From Saccharopolyspora indica (lineage in GTDB: Bacteria > Actinomycetota > Actinomycetes > Mycobacteriales > Pseudonocardiaceae): 64,000 nucleotides of DNA. Of the stretch, positions 26,666-37,658 are shown in pieces. Position numbers and translations under genes: made by a program. The stretch lies in assembly GCF_027853965.1 (NCBI RefSeq), contig NZ_JAQGLB010000013.1:124001-188000 (forward strand), read 5' to 3'. Within the stretch, counting starts at the first letter, position 1. Each line of letters opens with the position of its first letter. The notes under the pieces are model-generated. The model was not told where the DNA came from. It was given only the letters and a program-made list of their open reading frames with translations, and did not search any database.

Positions 26666-26997
26666 GACTCCACACTAGGCGCTAATACCGCTTCGCGGCG
26701 GTCCGCCGTTCGGGCACCTGTGGCGCGTCCTGCCGACGAAAACGGTTGCACCGCGTCATCGGGCGTGCCGCGAAGGCCACCGGCACCCCCGCACCGCGCC
26801 CCGCGCACCCCGGTCACCCCGCCACGGGCGGTGTCCGCAGCGGCAGCCGACCACAGCATGTTGTGACCTCCGGCGGCGCCGCCGCTTGGCGGGCAGCCGT
26901 TCGGGGAATCCGGTGCGCAACGCACGAGTGCGGGACACCGGTCAGCCGACCGGCATCCCGCACTCGTGGAGTCGTCCGGGCGAAATCGCCACCGCCA
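26666..26997 (-). other. 332-bp gap between prcA and pafA
   Basis: No supported gene. The 200 bp next to pafA probably hold its promoter, meaning pafA can be transcribed apart from the proteasome genes. The end near prcA contains a strong hairpin at 26923-26968. Small ORFs here are without ribosome sites and look spurious. Confidence 0.6.
26923..26968 (-). terminator. Terminator after prcA
   Basis: Inverted repeat with 20-bp arms (26923-26942, 26949-26968), two mismatches and a 6-nt loop; the arms start CACGAGTGCGGGA. It lies 30 bp beyond the prcA stop on the minus strand. Confidence 0.72.
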
Positions 26998-27747
26998 CTA
27001 CTTGCCCGAGGGCGTCTCCTCGGAACCGGTGTCCTCGGACTCGTCCGAAGTCGACTCCCGCTCCGGGATCAGCGCCTTCAGCGCCGCACCCTGGATCCGG
27101 CGGAAGGTCCGGTTCGGCCGGGCGCGGTCGAGCACCGCGACCTCCAGCTTGTCGGCGCCCAGCTCCCGGTTGCCGTCCCCGCCGGAGCCCAGCGCCTCGA
27201 TCGCCACCTTGGCCGCACCGGCCAGGTCCAGCCCGTCGCTGAAGGACTCCTTGAGCGCGCTGGTGATCGCGTCGGCCTGGCCGCCCATCACCACGAACTG
27301 CGGTTCGTCCACGATGGACCCGTCGTAGGTCAGCCGGTACAGCTGGTCGGTGTCGGCGGTGAAACCGGCCTCCGCCACGCAGATCTCGACCTCGAACGGC
27401 TTGATCTGCTCGGTGAAGATGGCACCCAGGTGCTGGGCGTAGGTGTTGGCCAGCGACCGGCCGGTGACGTCACGCCGGTCGTAGGAGTACCCGCGCACGT
27501 CGGCGATGCGCACCCCGGCCACCCGCAGCGCCTCGAACTCGCTGTAGCGGCCCACCGCCGCGAAGCCGATGCGGTCGTAGATCTCGGAGACCTTGTGCAG
27601 CGTCGGCGACGGGTTCTCGGCGACGAACAGCACCCCACCGGCGTACTTGAGCACCACCACGCTGCGCCCCCGCGCAATGCCCTTGCGGGCCAGCTCGGAA
27701 CGCTCCCGCATCAACTGCTCGGGGGAGGTGTAGAACGGCATCGTCAC
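26998..27747 (-). CDS. prcA: Proteasome subunit alpha
   Basis: A 249-residue alpha-ring subunit of the 20S proteasome. The N-terminus [20 protein letters not shown] is the gate-forming part, closely like the mycobacterial protein. [20 protein letters not shown] and [15 protein letters not shown] are conserved. The C-terminus is acidic and Ser/Glu-rich. It follows prcB by 51 bp. The start could be the GTG at 27747 or the ATG two codons later; the latter gives the family N-terminus. It has no catalytic Thr. Confidence 0.96.
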   Translation of the reverse strand: MTMPFYTSPEQLMRERSELARKGIARGRSVVVLKYAGGVLFVAENPSPTLHKVSEIYDRIGFAAVGRYSEFEALRVAGVRIADVRGYSYDRRDVTGRSLANTYAQHLGAIFTEQIKPFEVEICVAEAGFTADTDQLYRLTYDGSIVDEPQFVVMGGQADAITSALKESFSDGLDLAGAAKVAIEALGSGGDGNRELGADKLEVAVLDRARPNRTFRRIQGAALKALIPERESTSDESEDTGSEETPSGK

Positions 27748-27798
27748 GGCTGTGCACTCCTGGTTCGAATCTGCTCGCGAGTCGGATCGGGGCGGGTG

Positions 27799-28653
27799 TC
27801 AGCCGCCGGGGTTCTCCAACCGGCCGTTGACGACCTCGGTGGCGACCTCGGAGGTGCGCTCCTCGGGCAGCCGCACGGCACCGTCGGCGGCCGTGATGGT
27901 GATGACCGACGGGAAGATGCGCCGCGACAGGTCCGGGCCACCGGTGGCCGAGTCGTCGTCGGCGGCGTCGTAGAGCGCCTCGACCGCGGTGCGCACCGCG
28001 GTGTCCAGGTCGGCGTCCGGGTCGAAGCGCTTCTTCAGCGCGGATTTCGCGAACAGCGAACCCGAACCGACCGCGTGGTAGCCGCCCGCCTCGTCGTAGC
28101 GGCCGCCGACCACGTCGTAGGACACGATCCGCCCGGCGCGGTCGGGGTCCTCGGCGTCGGTGTCGTAACCGGCGAACAGCGGCACCACGGCGAGGCCCTG
28201 CATGGCGGCCTGGAGGTTGCCGCGCAGCATGTTCGCCAGCCGGTTCGCCTTGCCGTCCAGCGACAGCGAGATGCCTTCCAGCTTCTCGTAGTGCTCCAGC
28301 TCGACCGCGTACAGCTTGACCAGTTCCTGCGCCACGCCCGCGGTACCGGCGATGCCGACGGCCGAGTACGCGTCGGTGACGAACAGCTTCTCCATGTCCC
28401 GCTGGGCGATCAGGTTGCCCATCGTGGCCCGGCGGTCACCGGCCAGCAGCACACCACCGCGGAAGGTCACCGCGACGATCGTGGTGCCGTGCGGTGCTTC
28501 CACCACGCCGTCGGCCAGCTTCCGGCCACCGGGCAGCAGTTCGGGCGAAGTGGACCGGAGGAAGTCGGTGAACGACGACGACCCCGGGGTGAGGTAGGCG
28601 GCGGGCAGTGCCTGACCCGGGAACTGGGTCGAGCTCGATTCCATCAGCGACAT
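27799..28653 (-). CDS. prcB: Proteasome subunit beta (catalytic)
   Basis: A 284-residue precursor of the proteolytic subunit. The mature enzyme starts at T57 in the junction [10 protein letters not shown], so a 56-residue propeptide is removed, nearly the length known from mycobacteria; this supports the ATG at 28653. The propeptide includes [29 protein letters not shown] contains the catalytic-site Asp/Arg region and the Lys used in catalysis is replaced in position by the family-typical pattern further on. Gene order pup-prcB-prcA is standard. Confidence 0.95.
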   Translation of the reverse strand: MSLMESSSTQFPGQALPAAYLTPGSSSFTDFLRSTSPELLPGGRKLADGVVEAPHGTTIVAVTFRGGVLLAGDRRATMGNLIAQRDMEKLFVTDAYSAVGIAGTAGVAQELVKLYAVELEHYEKLEGISLSLDGKANRLANMLRGNLQAAMQGLAVVPLFAGYDTDAEDPDRAGRIVSYDVVGGRYDEAGGYHAVGSGSLFAKSALKKRFDPDADLDTAVRTAVEALYDAADDDSATGGPDLSRRIFPSVITITAADGAVRLPEERTSEVATEVVNGRLENPGG

Positions 28654-28757
28654 CGTCTCCCGATCGAAGGACCTGCGACTGGTACGCACTCTAGTCAAGA
28701 TCCGGCGCGCAGCGGACGGCACCGGGCCGCGCGAAGCGGCCCGGGAACCGGTTCCGA

Positions 28758-28949
28758 CTACTGCCCGCCCTTCTGGACGTAGGCGCGGACGAAGTCCTCG
28801 GCGTTCTCCTCCAGGACGTCGTCGATCTCATCCAGGATGGCGTCCACGTCCTCGCCGAGCTTCTCGCGGCGTTCCTGGCCCGCGGCCTCCGGCCCCTGCT
28901 CTTCCTCGCCGTCGCCGCCGCCGTGCCGCTGAACCTTTTCCTGGGACAT
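28758..28949 (-). CDS. pup: Prokaryotic ubiquitin-like protein Pup
   Basis: A 63-residue, disordered tag protein. [12 protein letters not shown] opens the molecule; the helical part bound by the Mpa coiled coil is [20 protein letters not shown]; it ends in Gly-Gly-Gln, so Dop must deamidate the last residue to Glu before PafA can use it. Start at ATG 28949 with GGGAGG upstream; the longer open frame is an artefact. It lies between dop and prcB, as in mycobacteria. Confidence 0.97.
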   Translation of the reverse strand: MSQEKVQRHGGGDGEEEQGPEAAGQERREKLGEDVDAILDEIDDVLEENAEDFVRAYVQKGGQ

Positions 28950-29092
28950 CTCGCCTCCCGGTGGTCGATCTGGCGGACCTCCCCTGCACCGGGGACGTCC
29001 TGGTGTGAACACTACCCATCCGAACACCCGTTGGCCCACGGCCAGCCGGGGGTCATTGGCGATCTCCCGGACCCACCTGACGTGGCTGTCCG

Positions 29093-30592
29093 TCACCCCT
29101 TGGTCAGGGAGTCGACCAGTTCCTCGGCGCTGGCCGCGGCCTCCAGGAGCGCGCCCACGTGGGCCTTCGTGCCGCGTAGCGGTTCCAACGTCGGGATGCG
29201 CACCAGCGATTCCCGGCCGAGGTCGAAGATGACCGAGTCCCAGGACGCCGCGGCCACCTCCGACGGGTAGCGCTCCAGGCAGCGGCCGCGGAAGTAGGCG
29301 CGGGTGTCCTCCGGCGGCGTGAGCACCGCGTCGCGGACCTCCTCCTCGCTGACCAGGCGCTTCATCGAGCCGCGCGCGACCAGCCGGTTGTAGAGGCCCT
29401 TGTCCAGCCGGACGTCGGAGTACTGCAGGTCGATCATGTGCAGCCGCGGCGAGGCCCAGCCCAGGCTGTCGCGGCTGCGGTAGCTCTCCAGCAGCCGCAG
29501 CTTGGCCGGCCAGTCCAGCCGGTCGGCGCAGCTCATCGGGTCGGTGCTGAGCAGGTCCAGCACCTCGCCCCAGGTGTCCAGGACGTCCCGCGCGGCCCGC
29601 TCGCCGCCGTGCTCGTCGAGGAAGGCGGCCGCCCGCTCGTGGTAGGCGCGCTGCAGGTCCAGGCCGGTGAACCGGCGGCCGTCGGCGAGCTCCACGGTCT
29701 GCTTCAGCGTCGGGTCGTGGCTGATCAGGTGCACGGCCTGGACCGGGTCGATCAGCTTCAGGTCGTCGAAGCGAAGGCCGGCCTCGATCATGTCCAGCAC
29801 CAGCGCCGCGGTGCCGAGCTTGAGGTAGGTCGAGGTCTCCGCCAGGTTGGCGTCGCCGATGATCACGTGCAGCCGCCGGTACTTGTCGGCGTCGGCGTGC
29901 GGTTCGTCGCGGGTGTTGATGATGCCGCGCTTGAGGGTGGTCTCCAGGCCGACCTCGACCTCGATGTAGTCGGAGCGCTGGGAGAGCTGGAACCCGGCCT
30001 TCTCCCCCGCCTGCCCGACGCCGACCCGGCCCGAACCGCAGATCACCTGGCGGGAGGCGAAGAACGGGGTCAGCCCGCCGATCACCGCGGTGAACGGGGT
30101 GCTGCGCGACATCAGGTAGTTCTCGTGGGTGCCGTAGCTGGCGCCCTTGCCGTCGACGTTGTTCTTGTAGAGCTGGATGGGCGCGGTGCCGGGCACGCTG
30201 GCCGCCCGCATCGCCGCCTCCTCCATCACCCGTTCGCCCGCCTTGTCCCAGATGACCGCGTCGCGCGGGTTGGTCACCTCGGGGGCGGAGTACTCCGGGT
30301 GCGCGTGGTCGACGTAGAGCCGCGCGCCGTTGGTCAGGATGACGTTGGCCGCGCCGAGGTCGTCACCATCGGAGTTGCTGGGTTGCTGCGCCGCGGCGCT
30401 CAGGTCGAAGCCCCGGGCGTCGCGCAGGGGCGATTCGACCTCGTAGTCCCAGCGCGCGCGCCTGGCCCGCGGGATGTCGGCCGCCGCCGCGTACGCGAGC
30501 ACGATGTGCGTGGAGGTCAGCACCGGGTTTGCGCTGGAATCGCCCGGCACGACGATGCCGTACTCCACCTCGGTTCCCATGATCCGCCGCAT
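29093..30592 (-). CDS. dop: Pup deamidase/depupylase Dop
   Basis: A 499-residue enzyme that turns the C-terminal Gln of Pup into Glu and also removes Pup from substrates. [18 protein letters not shown] is the N-terminus, [18 protein letters not shown] and [19 protein letters not shown] are shared with PafA, and [20 protein letters not shown] begins the Dop-specific loop. The ATG at 30592 matches the mycobacterial start. It is first in the minus-strand dop-pup-prcB-prcA block, and the 128-bp divergent gap to the Nudix gene holds its promoter. Confidence 0.96.
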   Translation of the reverse strand: MRRIMGTEVEYGIVVPGDSSANPVLTSTHIVLAYAAAADIPRARRARWDYEVESPLRDARGFDLSAAAQQPSNSDGDDLGAANVILTNGARLYVDHAHPEYSAPEVTNPRDAVIWDKAGERVMEEAAMRAASVPGTAPIQLYKNNVDGKGASYGTHENYLMSRSTPFTAVIGGLTPFFASRQVICGSGRVGVGQAGEKAGFQLSQRSDYIEVEVGLETTLKRGIINTRDEPHADADKYRRLHVIIGDANLAETSTYLKLGTAALVLDMIEAGLRFDDLKLIDPVQAVHLISHDPTLKQTVELADGRRFTGLDLQRAYHERAAAFLDEHGGERAARDVLDTWGEVLDLLSTDPMSCADRLDWPAKLRLLESYRSRDSLGWASPRLHMIDLQYSDVRLDKGLYNRLVARGSMKRLVSEEEVRDAVLTPPEDTRAYFRGRCLERYPSEVAAASWDSVIFDLGRESLVRIPTLEPLRGTKAHVGALLEAAASAEELVDSLTKG

Positions 30593-30720
30593 ACCTCGCA
30601 GCGTACGGGGTATCACCGACCGTGCGGAGTGCTGCACGCCACACGATGTCGGATCGTGGGAAGTGCCGCCGGTGCCGGTGCGTCCGGTGGGCCTCGCCGG
30701 ACGGCTGCGACGATCGGGGC

Positions 30721-31230
30721 ATGAACCCTGGCGAAGAACTGGTGGCCGTGTACGACGCGGCCGGGCGTGTCGTGGGCAGCGCGACCCGGCAGCGGATGCG
30801 CGCGGAAGGCCTGTGGCACGCGTCGGCGGCGGTGCTGGTCCGCTCCCCCGACGGCGAGAGCATCTACGTGCACCGCAGGACCGACACGAAGGACGTCTTC
30901 CCCGGCATGCACGACTGCGCGGCCGGTGGCGCCGTCGCGGCGGGCGAAGACCCGGCCGCCACGGCCGAGCGCGAGCTCGCCGAGGAGCTGGGCGTGCGCG
31001 GTGCCCCGCTGCACTTCCTGTTCCGCTCCACCTTCGACCAGGGCACCGTGCGCTACCACGGCTTCCTCTACGAAGTCCGCTGGGACGGGCCGATCACCCA
31101 CCAGCCCGAAGAGGTCGCCGCCGGCTGGTGGATGCCCCTGCCGGAGCTCCGCGAACGGCTGGACGACCCGCGGTGGCCGTTCGTCCCGGACGGCCGGAAG
31201 TTCGCCCTGGAGTGGTTCGCCCGGATGTGA
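30721..31230 (+). CDS. Nudix hydrolase
   Basis: A 169-residue hydrolase of nucleotide-diphosphate-like substrates. The Nudix box runs from [12 protein letters not shown] to RELAEELGV with all key residues (G, E, REL, EE, G). The N-terminal part ([14 protein letters not shown]) and HASAAVLV resemble the IPP isomerase-like/YfcD subgroup, which often has no known substrate. Divergent from dop. The ATG at 30721 gives the family length. Confidence 0.87.
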   Translation: MNPGEELVAVYDAAGRVVGSATRQRMRAEGLWHASAAVLVRSPDGESIYVHRRTDTKDVFPGMHDCAAGGAVAAGEDPAATAERELAEELGVRGAPLHFLFRSTFDQGTVRYHGFLYEVRWDGPITHQPEEVAAGWWMPLPELRERLDDPRWPFVPDGRKFALEWFARM

Positions 31231-31236
31231 ATCCGC

Positions 31237-32184
31237 TCAGCGCCAGGGAAGAGCGGCCCTGTCGCCCCAGTAGGTCGCCGCGTCGCGGGCCAGGGTCTGC
31301 AGGGCGTGCAGGTCCCGGTCGGTGAGCTCCACGCGGCAGGCCGCCACGTTCGCCGCCAGCTGCTCGACGCTGGCCGGGCCGAGCAGCACCACGTCCGCCC
31401 ACGGCTGGTGCAGCACGTGCGCGATGGCCACCGCGTCCGGCGCCACGCCGTGCCGGTCGGCGACCGCCGCCAGCTCCCGGGGCACGTCGACCGCGAGACG
31501 CCCGTTGGCCAGGGTCTCCTTGACCAGCACCCGCCAACCACCTGCGTGCACCTCGGTCAGCGCCCGCCCCGCGGACGGCTCCATCGAGTTCCACGTGGAC
31601 TGCACGGCCGAGAACAGCTGCCGCCCGCCGACCTCGATCTCCCAGGCGCGTTCGATGGCCTCGGCCTGCGCCGCACCGCTGGTGGAGAAGCCCAGGTGCA
31701 CGCCTGCGTCGCGGATGCGGGCGAGTTCGTGCTGCAGCGCCATGTCCTCGAACAGCGGGCTGCTCGCGGTCAGCGAGTGCACCTGGTAGAGGCCCACCCG
31801 GTCGCCCAGCAGCTTGCGGGTTTCCGCCCACTGCGTGCGCAAGCGCTCCAGCGAGTGCTCCTTGACCTCGTGCACCTCGGTCTCGATCCGCCACTGCGCG
31901 ACGTAGGCGTAGCCCCACTTGCTGGACACCGCCACGTCGCCGTGCCCGCGTTCGCGCAGCCACTCGGCGAGGAACTGCTCGGCGCTGCCGTAGGAACGCG
32001 CCGTGTCCACCCACCGGATGCCGCTGGCGTAGGCGGCGTCCAGGACCGCGCGGGTGCGCTCCCGCATGGCCTGCGCGCTGCGCTGCGCGGGCAGCACGTC
32101 GGAGCGGCCGACGTTGATGTAAGCCGGGCGGCCCAGGGCGGCCAGTCCGAGCCCGAGCCGCTCCACCGGTGTCTGCGGGATCAT
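31237..32184 (-). CDS. Aldo/keto reductase
   Basis: A 315-residue NADPH-dependent reductase of the TIM-barrel AKR superfamily. The catalytic tetrad is readable as D and Y in VDTARSYGSAEQ, K in SSKWGYAYV and H in LYQVHSLT. The C-terminal part (LLGPASVEQLAANV) holds the cofactor site. It lies beyond the mpa terminator and converges on the Nudix gene with a 6-bp gap. Substrate unknown. Confidence 0.9.
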   Translation of the reverse strand: MIPQTPVERLGLGLAALGRPAYINVGRSDVLPAQRSAQAMRERTRAVLDAAYASGIRWVDTARSYGSAEQFLAEWLRERGHGDVAVSSKWGYAYVAQWRIETEVHEVKEHSLERLRTQWAETRKLLGDRVGLYQVHSLTASSPLFEDMALQHELARIRDAGVHLGFSTSGAAQAEAIERAWEIEVGGRQLFSAVQSTWNSMEPSAGRALTEVHAGGWRVLVKETLANGRLAVDVPRELAAVADRHGVAPDAVAIAHVLHQPWADVVLLGPASVEQLAANVAACRVELTDRDLHALQTLARDAATYWGDRAALPWR

Positions 32185-32220
32185 GCCTGGAAACGTAACC
32201 GCTGCCGGGCTCCGGCACAG

Positions 32221-32257
32221 CTCGGGGCCGCCACCCGGAGGAGGTGGCGGCCCCGAG
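32221..32257 (-). terminator. Terminator of mpa
   Basis: A perfect 15-bp inverted repeat (32221-32235 and 32243-32257) with a 7-nt loop, 11 bp beyond the mpa stop on the minus strand and 36 bp before the aldo/keto reductase start. Confidence 0.8.
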
Positions 32258-32267
32258 CCCAGCGCCC

Positions 32268-34058
32268 TTACAGGTACTGACCCGTGTTCGTAGCGGTGTC
32301 TATCGCTCGACCGGATTCCTGGTTCTTCCCGCTGACCAGGGTGCGGATGTAGACGATCCGCTCGCCCTTCTTGCCGGAGATGCGGGCCCAGTCGTCCGGG
32401 TTGGTGGTGTTGGGCAGGTCCTCGTTCTCGGCGAACTCGTCGATGATGGCGTCCTGGAGGTGCTGCACCCGCAGACCCGGCTGCTTGGTCTCCAGCACCG
32501 ACTTGATCGCCGCCTTCTTCGCCCGGTCCACGATGTTCTGGATCATCGCGCCGGAGTTGAAGTCCTTGAAGTACAGGACTTCCTTGTCACCGTTGGCGTA
32601 GGTGACCTCCAGGAACCGGTTCTCCTCGGTCTCGGCGTACATCCGCTCGACCGTGGTCTGGATCATCGCGTCCACGCACGCCGTCTTGTCGCCGCCGAAC
32701 TCCTTGAGGTCCTCCTCGTGGATCGGCAGCGTCCCGGTCAGGTACTTGGAGAAGATGTCCTTGGCCGACTCGGCGTCCGGCCGCTCGATCTTGATCTTCA
32801 CGTCGAGCCTGCCCGGTCGCAGGATCGCCGGGTCGATCATGTCCTCGCGGTTGGAGGCGCCGATGACGATGACGTTCTCCAGGCCCTCGACACCGTCGAT
32901 CTCGCTGAGCAGCTGCGGGACGATGGTGGTCTCCACGTCGGAGGACACCCCGCTGCCGCGGGTCCGGAAGATCGAGTCCATCTCGTCGAAGAACACGATC
33001 ACCGGGGTGCCCTCGGAGGCCTTCTCCCGCGCCCGCTGGAAGATCAGCCGGATGTGCCGCTCGGTCTCGCCGACGAACTTGTTCAGCAGCTCGGGGCCCT
33101 TGATGTTCAGGAAGTAGGACTTGGCCTGACCATCGTCGTCGCCGCGCGCGGCCGCCACCTGCTTGGCCAGCGAGTTGGCCACCGCCTTGGCGATGAGCGT
33201 CTTGCCGCAGCCCGGCGGGCCGTACAGCAGGACGCCCTTCGGCGGGCGCAGCTGGTACTCGATGTAGAGGTCGGAGTGCAGGAACGGCAGCTCCACGGCG
33301 TCGCGGATCTGCTCGATCTGCCCGGACAGGCCACCGATGTCCTGGTAGCCGACGTCGGGCACCTCCTCCAGCACGAGGTCTTCGACCTCCGCCTTGGGCA
33401 CCACGTCGAAGGCATACCCGGCTTTGCTGTCGACCAGCACCGAATCGCCCGCCTTGAGCCCGGCGGTCACCAGCGGTTCGGTGACCCACACGACGCGTTC
33501 CTCGTCGGTGTGTCCCAGCACCAGCGCGCGGGAGCTCTCCCCGTTACCGCTGGACAGGAGCTCCCGGAAGGTGCAGACCTCACCGGTTCGCTCGAACGCA
33601 CCAGCCTCCACCACCGTCAGTGCCTCGTTGAGGCGCACCGACTGGCCCAGTCTCAGGTCCTCCGTCTCGACGTTGGGCGACACCGCCACCCGCATCTTGC
33701 GACCAGACGTGAACACGTCGACCGTGCCGTCATCGAAGCGGTTCAGGAACACCCCGTAGCCGCTGGGCGGCTGGGCGAGCCGGTCGACTTCCTCGCGCAG
33801 CGCCATCAACTGGCCCCGCGCTTCCTTCAGGGTCTCGGTGAGCTTGGCGTTCCGTTCGGTGAGCTGACTCACTCTCTCGGATGCCTCGGCCAGCCGCTTT
33901 TCCAGCAACCGGGCCTGTTGGGGCGACTCGTTGAGCCTGCGGCGCAGCAGAGCAACCTCGTCCTCCAAAAGGCGGATCTGGCTGCGGAGCTCTGCATTGC
34001 CACCGCTGTACTGCTCGCCGCCCTCCTCTGGCCGGCTGCCGGGACGGTCGTGCTGCAT
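32268..34058 (-). CDS. mpa: Proteasome-associated ATPase Mpa/ARC
   Basis: A 596-residue AAA ATPase that binds pupylated proteins, unfolds them and feeds the 20S core. Residues about 15-80 form the Pup-binding coiled coil ([19 protein letters not shown]...), followed by two OB domains. The AAA module has Walker A GPPGCGKT at 280-287 and Walker B VFFDEMDS with D358/E359. The C-terminus is GQYL, the motif that docks into the alpha ring. Start at ATG 34058 after GGAGG; the reading frame further upstream has no family similarity. Confidence 0.96.
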   Translation of the reverse strand: MQHDRPGSRPEEGGEQYSGGNAELRSQIRLLEDEVALLRRRLNESPQQARLLEKRLAEASERVSQLTERNAKLTETLKEARGQLMALREEVDRLAQPPSGYGVFLNRFDDGTVDVFTSGRKMRVAVSPNVETEDLRLGQSVRLNEALTVVEAGAFERTGEVCTFRELLSSGNGESSRALVLGHTDEERVVWVTEPLVTAGLKAGDSVLVDSKAGYAFDVVPKAEVEDLVLEEVPDVGYQDIGGLSGQIEQIRDAVELPFLHSDLYIEYQLRPPKGVLLYGPPGCGKTLIAKAVANSLAKQVAAARGDDDGQAKSYFLNIKGPELLNKFVGETERHIRLIFQRAREKASEGTPVIVFFDEMDSIFRTRGSGVSSDVETTIVPQLLSEIDGVEGLENVIVIGASNREDMIDPAILRPGRLDVKIKIERPDAESAKDIFSKYLTGTLPIHEEDLKEFGGDKTACVDAMIQTTVERMYAETEENRFLEVTYANGDKEVLYFKDFNSGAMIQNIVDRAKKAAIKSVLETKQPGLRVQHLQDAIIDEFAENEDLPNTTNPDDWARISGKKGERIVYIRTLVSGKNQESGRAIDTATNTGQYL

Positions 34059-34587
34059 GTCGGCACCCTCCTCCCGTGCTCGTACCACCACGGTACCGGC
34101 GATCACCGACGACGGCGGCGTCGTGAATGTCCGCCGGATCGCCCAGCGTGCCACAAAAATCCGCGAATACCCACGAAGTCGGCCAGGTTGTTCCCAGCGG
34201 GTCGGCCCGGCCCGGGAGGCGGCCGGACACGGTGCGTCGACGATCATGGTCCGATCGATACGTTGCGCTGCGGGCCGCGCGGTGCCCCGCGCCGCTGGAC
34301 AGCGCGGGTTTTCCGTTGCGCCACGCGGATCGCGCTCGCGCACCGGCATCCGGGTTAACGGTTCCGGCAACCGGGTGGCGTTGCCCGCGAGCACCCGCTT
34401 CCCCACCCGGAACTTCTCCCATCATTTGGAACAACTGCCCCCGGCGTCCACCAAGAGCGGACGAACCCGCCGTGACGATTCGGTGCGGAATGGTCCACTC
34501 CGTGCACGTCCCGCCGCGCCCTCTGATCTACTTACGGCCGCCGCGCAGACGGCGACCAGCACGACGCACACCTCCGGGGAGGAGCTC
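34059..34587. promoter_or_regulatory. 529-bp divergent intergenic region between mpa and a membrane protein
   Basis: No credible gene. It must contain the mpa promoter (near 34080-34200) and the promoter of the rightward gene (near 34400-34560). A short repeated motif (GGTTAACGGTTCCGGCAACC, about 34353-34372) is the only local structure I noticed. Open frames across it are extensions of the flanking genes without similarity. Confidence 0.5.
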
Positions 34588-35241
34588 ATGACCTATCCGC
34601 CGCAGCAGCCTGGACCGGGCGGGTGGGGCCAGCAGCAACCCACGGGCAACGGATTCCCGCCACCGGGAACACCGGAAACCCCGCAGCAGCAGCCCGCCTT
34701 CTACGGCAACCAGCACACCGGCTGGGGTCAGCAAGGGCCGGACCAGCCGCAGCAGGCGCCCACGCCCCCGCAGTGGGGCAGCGAGTTCGGCCCCGGTTCC
34801 TGGCTCCAGGAGCCCAACGGTTTCGCCGATGTGGAACCACCACAGCAGAAGAAGTCGAAGCTGCCGCTGATCCTCGGCATCGTCGGGGCGCTGGTCGTCC
34901 TGGCGGGCGCCGGTGTCGGCGTGTACTTCTGGCTCACCAGCGGGCCCGGCGATCCCAAGCCGGTGGCCCAGCAGCTGGTGACCAAGGTCAACAACCACGA
35001 CTTCAAGAGCGTTCGCGGACTGCTGTGCGAGTCCAACAAGGCGGAGCTCAACCAGGCCCTCGACCAGCTCGAGCAGTGGAAGTTCAAGGTCGAGCTCGGT
35101 CAGGTCACGGAGCGCGACGACACGGCCACCGCGAAGCTGACCGGGACCTACGTGGCCGACGGCAAGACCCACCCCGTGGACCAGACCATGGGGCTCAAGG
35201 TCGAGGACGGGACCTGGAAGGTCTGCCAGCTCGACCAGTGA
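34588..35241 (+). CDS. Proline/glutamine-rich single-pass membrane protein
   Basis: A 217-residue protein. Residues 1 to about 85 are a cytoplasmic low-complexity part (PPQQPGPGGWGQQQ, PTPPQWGSEF), then basic QQKKSKLP, one membrane helix (LILGIVGALVVLAGAGVGVYFWL), and an outside domain of about 105 residues of NTF2-like/DUF4878 type (KPVAQQLVTKVNNHDFKSVR) with Cys in LLCESN and VCQLDQ. Start at ATG 34588 with GGGGAGG. Same design as the DUF4333 protein at 16005 but unrelated outside domain. Function unknown. Confidence 0.83.
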   Translation: MTYPPQQPGPGGWGQQQPTGNGFPPPGTPETPQQQPAFYGNQHTGWGQQGPDQPQQAPTPPQWGSEFGPGSWLQEPNGFADVEPPQQKKSKLPLILGIVGALVVLAGAGVGVYFWLTSGPGDPKPVAQQLVTKVNNHDFKSVRGLLCESNKAELNQALDQLEQWKFKVELGQVTERDDTATAKLTGTYVADGKTHPVDQTMGLKVEDGTWKVCQLDQ

Positions 35242-35256
35242 TCGCAGGTGGATCGC

Positions 35257-35297
35257 CGCAGCGGCCCGCCCTGGTAGCTCCGGGGCGGGCCGCTGCG
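35257..35297. terminator. Bidirectional terminator
   Basis: A perfect 15-bp GC-rich inverted repeat (35257-35271 and 35283-35297) with an 11-nt loop in the 60-bp gap between the convergent membrane-protein and trmI genes. Confidence 0.8.
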
Positions 35298-35301
35298 CGT
35301 G

Positions 35302-36192
<891 letters not shown>

Positions 36193-36237
36193 CTACCTGG
36201 GATCGGCGTCCGGCCTGCGGTTTCCGCTGGTCAAGTG

Positions 36238-36281
36238 CCGTGAGCACTTTGGGGTGCTATAGCCCCACAAAACGCTCACGG
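36238..36281. repeat. Intergenic palindrome, GTGAG family (copy 3)
   Basis: A 44-bp element starting CCGTGAGCACTTTG and ending AACGCTCACGG; the centre GCTATAGC is a perfect palindrome. Same length and layout as the copy at 19656. It lies 45 bp beyond the stop of the site-2 protease gene and upstream of trmI. Confidence 0.74.
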
Positions 36282-36325
36282 GTCGTGACCGGGGACGACG
36301 GAGCTCTTCGAGGTGCCCCGCCGCC

Positions 36326-37465
36326 TCAGTCGTGCCGGGAGCGCAGGGCGGCGCGGAGGTCTTCGCGGCGGAGGACGCCGCTGGGGCGGCCTTCTTCGTC
36401 GATCACCAGGAACTGCCAGGCCAGGACCGTGCGGACGCGTTCCAGGATCGCCTCGGGGGGCTCGCTGTCGAGCAGGATCGTGTCCGGGTCGACCGGTTCG
36501 GCGGCTCGTTCGGCGGGTTCGTTCGGGGCGTGGGTGGCCAGCCGCTCGGCCGCCGTCTGGTCCAGCAGGCCCACCGCGATGCCGTCGGCGCGCACCAGCA
36601 CCACTCCCCGGCCTGCCGCGGCCAGCAGCGCATCGCCCACCGGGCTCTCCGCCGGGAGCTGCAGCACCGGGCGCACGAGCTCCCGCAGGGTCAGCCCGGC
36701 CGGCCAGCTCCGGCGCTGGTCGGCAGCGCGCTCGGCGTTGGCGCCGGCCACCACGAACCACGCCATCAGCACGCACACGCCCAGCCGCAGCCACTGGTCC
36801 TGGGCGTTCTCGATCAGCCCCAGCAGCGCCCAGACGATCAGCGCCGCCGCGACCACGCCCGCGCCGATCACGCCGGCGGTGGTGCCGGTGCGGCGCCTGC
36901 CGGTGATCCGCCAGGTCAGCGCGCGCAGCATCCGGCCGCCGTCCAGCGGCAGGCCGGGCAGCAGGTTGAACACCGCGACCGCGAGGTTTGCCACGCAGGT
37001 CTGCACCACCAGCAGCCAGATCGCCCCGCCCGGCACCATGGCGAACCAGCCGATCCCCGTGACCACCGCGAGCACCAGCGACACCGCCGGGCCCGCGGCC
37101 GCGATCAGCCCTTCCTGGGTGGGCTTGGGCGGCGTGCGGGAGATCTCGGTCAGGCCGCCGAGCAGGAACAACCGGACCCGGCGCACCGGCAGGCCGAGCC
37201 GCAGCGCGACGATGCAGTGCCCCAGCTCGTGCAGCAGCACCGAGGCCGCGAGGAACACCGTGAACACCGCGGCGAGCACCGCGCTCTCCCAGACACCGGC
37301 GCCGGGCAGGATGCGGCCCACCAGCGGCGTGTAGAGCAGCACGATCAGCGCCGCCCCCAGCCACCAGGACGGGGAGAGCAGCACGGGCACCCCGGCGACC
37401 CGGCACAGCAGCAGGCCACCGTCGTTGAGCTTGGGCCGGGCAGGCGGGGATGCGGTCGGTGGCAT
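36326..37465 (-). CDS. M50 site-2 intramembrane zinc protease with CBS domains
   Basis: A 379-residue membrane metalloprotease of the Rip3/S2P group III type. The zinc motif HELGH lies in SVLLHELGHCIVALRLGLP, and the third ligand in LLPGLPLDGGRMLRAL. About six membrane segments occupy residues 25-235, and two CBS-like domains follow (LRELVRPVLQLPAESPVGDALL; VDPDTILLDSEPPEAILE), possibly sensing nucleotides. No PDZ domain is present. Start at ATG 37465 (MPPTASPP). Substrate unknown; such proteases often cut anti-sigma factors. Confidence 0.9.
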   Translation of the reverse strand: MPPTASPPARPKLNDGGLLLCRVAGVPVLLSPSWWLGAALIVLLYTPLVGRILPGAGVWESAVLAAVFTVFLAASVLLHELGHCIVALRLGLPVRRVRLFLLGGLTEISRTPPKPTQEGLIAAAGPAVSLVLAVVTGIGWFAMVPGGAIWLLVVQTCVANLAVAVFNLLPGLPLDGGRMLRALTWRITGRRRTGTTAGVIGAGVVAAALIVWALLGLIENAQDQWLRLGVCVLMAWFVVAGANAERAADQRRSWPAGLTLRELVRPVLQLPAESPVGDALLAAAGRGVVLVRADGIAVGLLDQTAAERLATHAPNEPAERAAEPVDPDTILLDSEPPEAILERVRTVLAWQFLVIDEEGRPSGVLRREDLRAALRSRHD

Positions 37466-37658
37466 GCGCGCAGGGTAGTACTCGCTCCGTGAAGACACTG
37501 TCGGCGTAGCCGTCCGCGCCTGTCAAAGCGGCGTCAGCCGCTTCGAGCACGCACGCAGCTCGCACCGCCACGCAAAACAACCACGAACAGGCTCTGCGGC
37601 GGTCGTGAGCCGCACGGGCCTGATCGCGTGTCGGAGGGCTCGATTAGGGTTCCTGGCC

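Noticed and set aside
32244-34358. 704-residue open frame opposite mpa
   Set aside because: Antisense to mpa, with composition typical of shadow frames. mpa itself has all AAA and GQYL features.
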